A stretch of DNA of 64,000 nt, from contig JAKATX010000013.1 in the NCBI GenBank assembly GCA_021818545.1, positions 62,001 through 126,000 on the forward strand, given 5' to 3'. This stretch comes from Microcaldota archaeon. GTDB lineage: Archaea; Micrarchaeota; Micrarchaeia; Micrarchaeales; Micrarchaeaceae. Of the stretch, positions 59,350-64,000 are shown piece after piece; position 1 is the first letter of the stretch, and each line of letters begins with the position of its first letter. The notes under the pieces are model-generated. The model saw only the letters and a list, made by a program, of their open reading frames with translations. It did not search any database and was not told the DNA's origin. The position numbers and the translations under genes were made by a program.

Positions 59350-59451
59350 CGGGCCCGGCGGGATTTTCATGCTTCTATGAAGAAACCCATTTTGAACCCG
59401 CGACCATCAGATTAGAAGTCTGCCGCTCTATCCAACCTGAGCTACGGGCCC
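59350..59451 (-). tRNA. tRNA-Arg(UCU) with a 27-nt intron in the T-loop
   Basis: The acceptor GGGCCCG/CGGGCCC, anticodon loop CTTCTAA (UCU) and discriminator G are clear. Between T-stem halves GCGGG and CCCGC lie 34 nt rather than 7. TTCA pairs with TGAA, with 3-nt bulges AAA and AAT, and an inner stem (TTCT/AGAA). This is a strict bulge-helix-bulge. Cutting each bulge after its second base removes 27 nt and leaves TTCAAAT, a perfect T-loop. The anticodon stem has one G27-A43 mismatch. The tRNA's first G is also the last base of the tatD TAG stop. Confidence 0.9.
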
Positions 59452-60248
59452 TAATAACGCATAAACCCTTTTTCCTTGTTAATATTAAAGAACTTCTTTG
59501 CATTGGCAGTAAGTGCCTGGGCGGCCCTCTCATAATCTATGCCCTTTATCCCGCCTATCATCCTTACGGATCGCTCTACATCGCTAGGGCTAGCACCCAC
59601 GACCGGAGCATCTGATTCGGTAAGCATCATGTCTATGCCAATCTCCTTTATCACGCGTTTCCTCCTCCCTGATTCTACAGGGGGGATTGATATCATGTAA
59701 CCACGCTCTACCGCGGTTTTAGCCTCCTCTACATCCCCATCAAAATAGTGCATCTGTACGCGCAGCCCGTCCCTCTTCCCAAGGATCTCAAGCACATCAC
59801 TTATCGCCTTCCTGGCATGCACGCTTACGGGAAGATCCAACTGCTCTGCCAAATCAAGGAAGCGGCCAAACGCGGTTTTCTGCCTGGATCTCTTCTTTGC
59901 ATCTGTGGCTACCATATAATCCAAGCCTATCTCGCCTATAGCTACTATGCGCTCCGCGTTGTCCTTGATAAGTTTGAAATTGAACTCGAGCTCATCATCT
60001 CCAATGGTGATTATATTGTGCGGGTCAATGCCCAATGCAGGGAAGATATTCTTATAATCGCTCAATTCTAGCGACTTTAAATTGGATTTGGTGTCCACTC
60101 CATCAGTTATTATGGTGGAAACGCCGTATTCGATCGCTTCGTTTATCTGATGCATACCCTCAATCAAATCGAGGTGGGAGTGCGCATCAGCTAGCTCGAC
60201 TTTGGTTTTTTGCAGCATCCCAAGCTCCTTTACCATTGTTGTCTGCAT
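59451..60248 (-). CDS. TatD-family metal-dependent hydrolase/DNase
   Basis: This TIM-barrel hydrolase has up to 265 residues. Metal-binding motifs are ELADAHSHLDL (HxH), the Glu in AIGEIGLDYM, a His in PVSVHARKAISD, a His in VQMHYFDGDV and the Asp in LTESDAPVV. TatD proteins are DNases or exonucleases and some act in tRNA or RNA processing. The true start may be Met11 (MLQKTKVELADAHSH). The TAG stop ends on the first nucleotide of the downstream tRNA-Arg, so the two are probably co-transcribed. Confidence 0.9.
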   Translation of the reverse strand: MQTTMVKELGMLQKTKVELADAHSHLDLIEGMHQINEAIEYGVSTIITDGVDTKSNLKSLELSDYKNIFPALGIDPHNIITIGDDELEFNFKLIKDNAERIVAIGEIGLDYMVATDAKKRSRQKTAFGRFLDLAEQLDLPVSVHARKAISDVLEILGKRDGLRVQMHYFDGDVEEAKTAVERGYMISIPPVESGRRKRVIKEIGIDMMLTESDAPVVGASPSDVERSVRMIGGIKGIDYERAAQALTANAKKFFNINKEKGFMRY

Positions 60249-60333
60249 TGAAGCACCCGTACTTACTGAATCGTATCTATAAATATTTAGTTGAGATTAA
60301 AACAATCAATCAATTGTAATATAAAATACTAGC

Positions 60334-60870
60334 ATGCTATGGGTCTCGATGCATATGGTGCATACATTGTATTCTGCCTTCAGGCAGGTGTACAGCATAA
60401 AATACACTGCCATTAACATAATCGTATTCCTGATCTATTACTTGGTATTCATCACACTTATTGATTTGCAGGAAGGCCCTGCTCTAATATTATCAATTCC
60501 CCAATACGCCATCTACTTGCTATTGCTCACTGCTTCAATAGCGCTAACGTTATCAATATATTCGATCAACAATACCAGGCGTAACTACGCGAAAGTCACT
60601 GCATCTGGCGTGAGCGTACTAACTACTTTTGTCGGAAGTTTGGTAGAGGGATGCGGTTGCACCGCCCCGCTAATTTTTTCCATATTTTCGGTTTTTGGAG
60701 CTACTGCCGAAGCCGTACCAATATACGCCTTCTTTGTAAACTACTCAACGCAGATATTCGCAGCAATGGTGCTCATGAATGTAATGGTGATATCATACTA
60801 TTTGCTGAGGTTTTCCACCAAGAAGTGCAAATTGCGTACAGCCCCTGCAAAGTCCCGCAAGGCAAAATAA
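60334..60870 (+). CDS. Four-TM membrane protein with a Cys-rich loop
   Basis: The protein has up to 178 residues and four hydrophobic helices (AINIIVFLIYYLVFITLI; AIYLLLLTASIALTLSIY; PLIFSIFSVFGATAEAV; IFAAMVLMNVMVISYYLL). The segment GSLVEGCGCTAPLIF before helix 3 resembles cysteine motifs of small membrane proteins of unknown role. The tail is basic (KKCKLRTAPAKSRKAK). A TATA-like AATATAAAATAC at 60316-60327 suggests that translation starts at 60349 or 60355 rather than 60334. Function unknown. Confidence 0.6.
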   Translation: MLWVSMHMVHTLYSAFRQVYSIKYTAINIIVFLIYYLVFITLIDLQEGPALILSIPQYAIYLLLLTASIALTLSIYSINNTRRNYAKVTASGVSVLTTFVGSLVEGCGCTAPLIFSIFSVFGATAEAVPIYAFFVNYSTQIFAAMVLMNVMVISYYLLRFSTKKCKLRTAPAKSRKAK

Positions 60871-60952
60871 CGCGCATTATTCCGCTATCCTTCCACAAAA
60901 GATATTAATGTTAACTTCAAAACGTATCTCTGTCTATTCGGGTGCTGCTTAG

Positions 60953-62428
60953 ATGGTACTAGAAATAATGGACACTGTGTCCAAATTCCTCCCATCGATA
61001 AGGTCTCCAGCGAAGCCGCTGTCGCTAAGGGAGAAGATGGTATGGACCGTAAGCATACTGGCCGTATATTTCCTGCTTTACAACACATATGCAATAGGGG
61101 TGAGCCCGGCCCAGATAACGCAGCCGCTTGAACAGCTCATAAGCATAATATTCGCAGCGAGGATCGGCAGTCTAATAACAGTGGGCATAAGTCCCATAGT
61201 GCTGTCCAGCATAGTGCTCCAGTTGCTTGCAGGTTCCGACCTAATAAAGGTAGACATGAACGACCCGGCGCAGAAGGCCCGCTTCCAGACGCTGCAGAAG
61301 CTTGCGGCCATAGTGATAGCGGTAATAGAAGCCGTGATATACGTCTCTACGCAGTACGTAGCCGTCACTTCGCCCTCGTACGCCATAGTGGTGATGCTGC
61401 AATTGATAGCCGGTGCGTTGATAATAATAATAATGGACGAAATGATGACGAAGTACGGGATAACGTCCGGAATAAACCTATTCATCGCGAGCGGCGTATC
61501 ATACGCTATAGTAGCAGGCACGGCAGGCATAATACTGCCCGAAGCTGCGGCTGCGATAGCTGCAGGTACTACAGCTTCATTTTCCAATGCCTTGTTGGCA
61601 TTCGGCCCGCTGTTCTTCGCCGTACTCGTGTTCCTGATCAGCATCTACGCTTATGAAACCAAGGTGGAGCTTCCGCTCGCATTTGAGCAGCTCAGGGGCA
61701 TAGGCGGAAGGCTTCCGATACCATTCCTTTACGTTAGCGTGCTTCCTGTCATATTGGCGTCCTCGCTAGAGCTGAGCCTTACGGTGTGGCTGAGGTTCCT
61801 GAACGGTATTAGCGGTTCCTTCGGCAATATAGCGAAGTTCATAGCGCTATACAGTCCAGTCAGCAGCACCGCTGGTGGCGGCACCTCGCTTCAGCTCACG
61901 GGCGGTTTGGCGTACTTAATATCACCGTCTTTTCCGCTGCCGTATTCGTCAAATTACGGCGGCGTTGGAGGTTATGCCGCTTACTTCAACTATCTCCTGA
62001 CAACCAACACTGCAAAGTTGGTGTTGCCGTGGGGCGGCTTTGTTTTAGTGCCAGAATGGATCCACGTAATAATATACACGCTGGTACTGGTCGTCCTTTG
62101 CGTGATATTCGGCAAGTTCTGGATAGAGATGACAGGCCAGAGCCCTAAGAATATGGCACAGCAACTTGCTGAAATGGGATGGCAGATACCCGGATTCAGG
62201 CGCGATCCAAGAATAGTGGAAAGCGTTCTTAACAAATACATTCCCACCATAACCGTTCTTGGCAGCATATTCGTCGGACTTCTGGCCGCATTGGCCACGC
62301 TGACAGGCGCAGTTGGCTCTGGTATGGGCATACTGCTTACAGTCGGTATAATCTACATGGTATACCAGCAACTGGAGCAGGAACGCATATACGATGCATA
62401 TCCGATACTGAACAAGATAGCAAAGTAG
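60953..62428 (+). CDS. secY: Protein translocase subunit SecY
   Basis: The SecY/Sec61-alpha homolog has 491 residues and ten helices. Recognisable parts are the start FLPSIRSPAKPLSLREKMVW, ISPIVLSSIVLQLLAGSDLI (plug/helix 2 region), KYGITSGINLFIASGVSY, LPLAFEQLRGIGGRLPIPFL and the cytosolic loop WIEMTGQSPKNMAQQLAEMG. It forms the export channel. Unlike many archaea it is not beside uL15 or adenylate kinase here. Confidence 0.96.
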   Translation: MVLEIMDTVSKFLPSIRSPAKPLSLREKMVWTVSILAVYFLLYNTYAIGVSPAQITQPLEQLISIIFAARIGSLITVGISPIVLSSIVLQLLAGSDLIKVDMNDPAQKARFQTLQKLAAIVIAVIEAVIYVSTQYVAVTSPSYAIVVMLQLIAGALIIIIMDEMMTKYGITSGINLFIASGVSYAIVAGTAGIILPEAAAAIAAGTTASFSNALLAFGPLFFAVLVFLISIYAYETKVELPLAFEQLRGIGGRLPIPFLYVSVLPVILASSLELSLTVWLRFLNGISGSFGNIAKFIALYSPVSSTAGGGTSLQLTGGLAYLISPSFPLPYSSNYGGVGGYAAYFNYLLTTNTAKLVLPWGGFVLVPEWIHVIIYTLVLVVLCVIFGKFWIEMTGQSPKNMAQQLAEMGWQIPGFRRDPRIVESVLNKYIPTITVLGSIFVGLLAALATLTGAVGSGMGILLTVGIIYMVYQQLEQERIYDAYPILNKIAK

Positions 62429-62537
62429 CTGCAGTATTCGGCGCTCAAGATACTTCCTATAAACTCAAGGAAAGATTTAGCGCAGCCGCTACCACTGACC
62501 TAGAATATCATTCAAGCAAAAGAGCAGATAGGCAAAA

Positions 62538-62612
62538 TCAGAGTTCTCCGACTCTCCTCTTCTGCGCCCTCTTTAGCCTTTTGCGCCGCTTTTTCTTCCA
62601 TTTCCAGCGCAT
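62538..62612 (-). CDS. rpl41e: Ribosomal protein eL41
   Basis: This 24-residue basic peptide starts MRWKWKKKRRKRLKRAQKRR and ends VGEL, matching the single-helix eL41, which bridges the ribosomal subunits. It is too short for the ORF track. A TATA-like CTTATATAG lies on this strand near 62698-62706, giving a leader of ~60 nt. The antisense track ORF 62581-62772 is its shadow. Charge pattern and length support the call; no search was run. Confidence 0.75.
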   Translation of the reverse strand: MRWKWKKKRRKRLKRAQKRRVGEL

Positions 62613-62810
62613 TCTTCCGTTTTTCTTCCACTTTCGTGGGATGCTTCCCAAAAATACACCTTCAGAATATCCAAGAAAGTTTTTCACACCAATCTATATA
62701 AGCGTTTGCAGGTTTATGCCTCTACTATTATGTATACATCCTAATTCCACGCAAAGCAGACACAACCTATAAATCCTTGATTATGCCCATTTATTCTCGT
62801 AGTTGATGTA

Positions 62811-64000
62811 ATGAAGATTTTGCAGCTTGACGTTGATAATATAACGTACGAACTCATAAAGCCAGAAGCAAAGGTCTACGAGCAGAGCGATGAAAAGAAG
62901 ATTTCAGTTGATGATGCCGTCGCGCTTCTGGTCAGCGTTGAGAGCGGGGATACGGATTCCACCGCGGAGCAGGCGATAAAGGATGTCATGGCATTCATGG
63001 AGAAGAACAAGAAAGAGAGGCTTGTCGTGTATCCTTTCGCGCACTTAAGCAACAACCTCTGCGAACCAAAGGAGGCCATGCGAATTATCGCCCTAATGCA
63101 GGAGAAGGCCGCAGCCAAGGTTTCTTCCACAAAGGCTCCGTTCGGGTGGAACAAGAAGCTAAGCGTAAACATAAAGGGCCATCCGCTTGCAGAGCTGTCA
63201 CGGTCATACGGTGCCGCTCCGGCATCCAAATCGCAAAGCAAGCCCGCGCACCAAAAGGTCGACACTTCCATAGTCACAAAGAGCGACTGGTCGGGGCTGC
63301 CGGAAAGTGATCATAGGACCATAGGCGAGAAACTGAATCTCTTCAGTTTCCAAGCCGTCTCCCCAGCCATGGTGTACTGGCACCCCAGAGGCTATACAAT
63401 CTATAAGCAACTGGTGGAGTTCATCAGGGAAAAGGAGGCGCAGTATGATTTCGAAGAGATAAGCACGCCTAGCTTGGCCAACGTCGCGCTCTGGCACATG
63501 AGCGGTCATGACGAGCATTACAAAGACAACATGTTCGCATTCGAGTCCCAGTTCGGCGAGGTAGGATTGAAGCCCATGAACTGCCCCTCTACGATACTGG
63601 TATACAAGTCCAGAAAGTGGAGCTACAGGGAGCTTCCATTCCGCACTGCGATATTCGATAAGGTATACAGGAGCGAGCTCAGTGGTGTCGCCACCGGCCT
63701 TTTCAGGGTGAAGGAGCTTACCCAAGACGACGGCCACATATTCTTGAGGGAGGACCAGATAAGCCAGGAGTTGGATTCAATTCTTCGCATGATAAAGGAA
63801 GTGTATGGCACTTTCGGCCTTAGCTTCGCAGCTAAGCTCTCCACGATGCCCGACGATCACGCGGGCGAAGACGCGATCTGGGAGAAGGCCACGCTGCAAT
63901 TGAGGAACGCGCTGGAATCACACGGCATGAAGTATGACATCAAGGAGAAGGAGGGGTCCTTCTACGCCCCCAAAATAGACTTCGACATATTCGACTCGCA
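62811..64000 (+). CDS. thrS: Threonyl-tRNA synthetase, 5' part (runs off window)
   Basis: The frame is open from the ATG at 62811 to the window end (~396 residues seen). The N-terminal ~145 residues (start MKILQLDVDNITYEL; FAHLSNNLCEPKEAMRI) form the archaeal DTD-like editing domain that removes mischarged Ser. The class II catalytic core follows, with motif 2 (FRVKELTQDDGHIFL) and the zinc-site Cys in LKPMNCPSTILVYKS. A TATA-like CCTATAAAT at 62766-62774 is upstream. The anticodon-binding domain lies beyond the window. It was missed by the track because it has no stop in the window. Confidence 0.95.
   Translation, partial: MKILQLDVDNITYELIKPEAKVYEQSDEKKISVDDAVALLVSVESGDTDSTAEQAIKDVMAFMEKNKKERLVVYPFAHLSNNLCEPKEAMRIIALMQEKAAAKVSSTKAPFGWNKKLSVNIKGHPLAELSRSYGAAPASKSQSKPAHQKVDTSIVTKSDWSGLPESDHRTIGEKLNLFSFQAVSPAMVYWHPRGYTIYKQLVEFIREKEAQYDFEEISTPSLANVALWHMSGHDEHYKDNMFAFESQFGEVGLKPMNCPSTILVYKSRKWSYRELPFRTAIFDKVYRSELSGVATGLFRVKELTQDDGHIFLREDQISQELDSILRMIKEVYGTFGLSFAAKLSTMPDDHAGEDAIWEKATLQLRNALESHGMKYDIKEKEGSFYAPKIDFDIFDS

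Noticed and set aside
62581-62772. ORF 62581-62772 plus (63 aa)
   Set aside because: It is the antisense shadow of eL41 with low-complexity Phe runs.

Overview
The window reads as a compact archaeal genome segment. It carries archaeal-type ribosomal proteins (eL15, eL41, eL42), aIF2-alpha, deoxyhypusine synthase, diphthine synthase, RadA, TFE, a GINS subunit, a KEOPS Pcc1-like protein, AglB/STT3, SecY, SRP54, HMG-CoA reductase, geranylgeranyl reductase, TATA-box promoters and an A1:U72 initiator tRNA. The best lineage clue is a 392-aa tRNA-splicing endonuclease of the fused three-unit (epsilon-2) layout known from ARMAN/Micrarchaeota. It sits beside tRNA genes with introns at canonical and non-canonical sites, including one inside the T-loop. 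Several genes (M20 peptidase, TnpB, single-repeat TBP) appear to start at or near the predicted transcript end. My inference is a Micrarchaeum-like (ARMAN-2-like) DPANN archaeon; no database search was possible.

Layout. 1-2.2 kb is accessory: a small membrane protein, the 3' part of a tRNA-Gln without a matching 5' half, a VapBC-like toxin-antitoxin pair, a decayed tyrosine recombinase and tRNA-Lys(CUU). 2.2-7.5 kb is a minus-strand metabolic run (HD phosphohydrolase, VKOR, cDPG-synthetase-like GTPase, M20 peptidase, membrane PLD-like protein). 7.1-12 kb holds a RavA/ViaA-like pair (MoxR AAA+ ATPase and VWA protein) with two membrane proteins. 12-14.4 kb has an AmmeMemoRadiSam radical SAM enzyme, a seven-repeat ankyrin protein and an intron-containing tRNA-Ile(UAU). 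14.4-23.4 kb is AglB plus the S10-type ribosomal block and eL15/Brix/Pcc1. 23.5-29.6 kb has ribulose-phosphate epimerase, a prpDBC-type methylcitrate-cycle operon and HMG-CoA reductase. An intact TnpB element lies two bases after the hmgA stop.

31-45 kb is informational: a HExxH protein, the splicing endonuclease, DphB, RadA, TFE, initiator tRNA, GINS/eL42/aIF2-alpha/PAC2, tRNA-Gly, a rhomboid-like candidate, peroxiredoxin, DHS, UMP kinase-like and beta-CASP nuclease. 45-52 kb is a nuoHIJKLMN operon, the membrane arm of complex I plus NuoI, with no nuoABCD next to it. 52-64 kb has geranylgeranyl reductase, a decayed second TnpB element, a single-repeat TBP-like protein, a GT4 glycosyltransferase, SRP54, an 18-residue Lys/Arg-rich ORF, a DRG-type GTPase, tRNA-Arg(UCU) with a T-loop intron, TatD, SecY, eL41 and the 5' part of thrS, which runs off the window.

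Working together: the broad-specificity endonuclease fits the odd introns. AglB, SecY, SRP54 and VKOR form a secretion, glycosylation and disulfide set. HMG-CoA reductase and geranylgeranyl reductase serve isoprenoid lipid synthesis. The Nuo membrane arm and the methylcitrate operon point to respiration and oxidation of propionyl units, unusually rich for a reduced genome.
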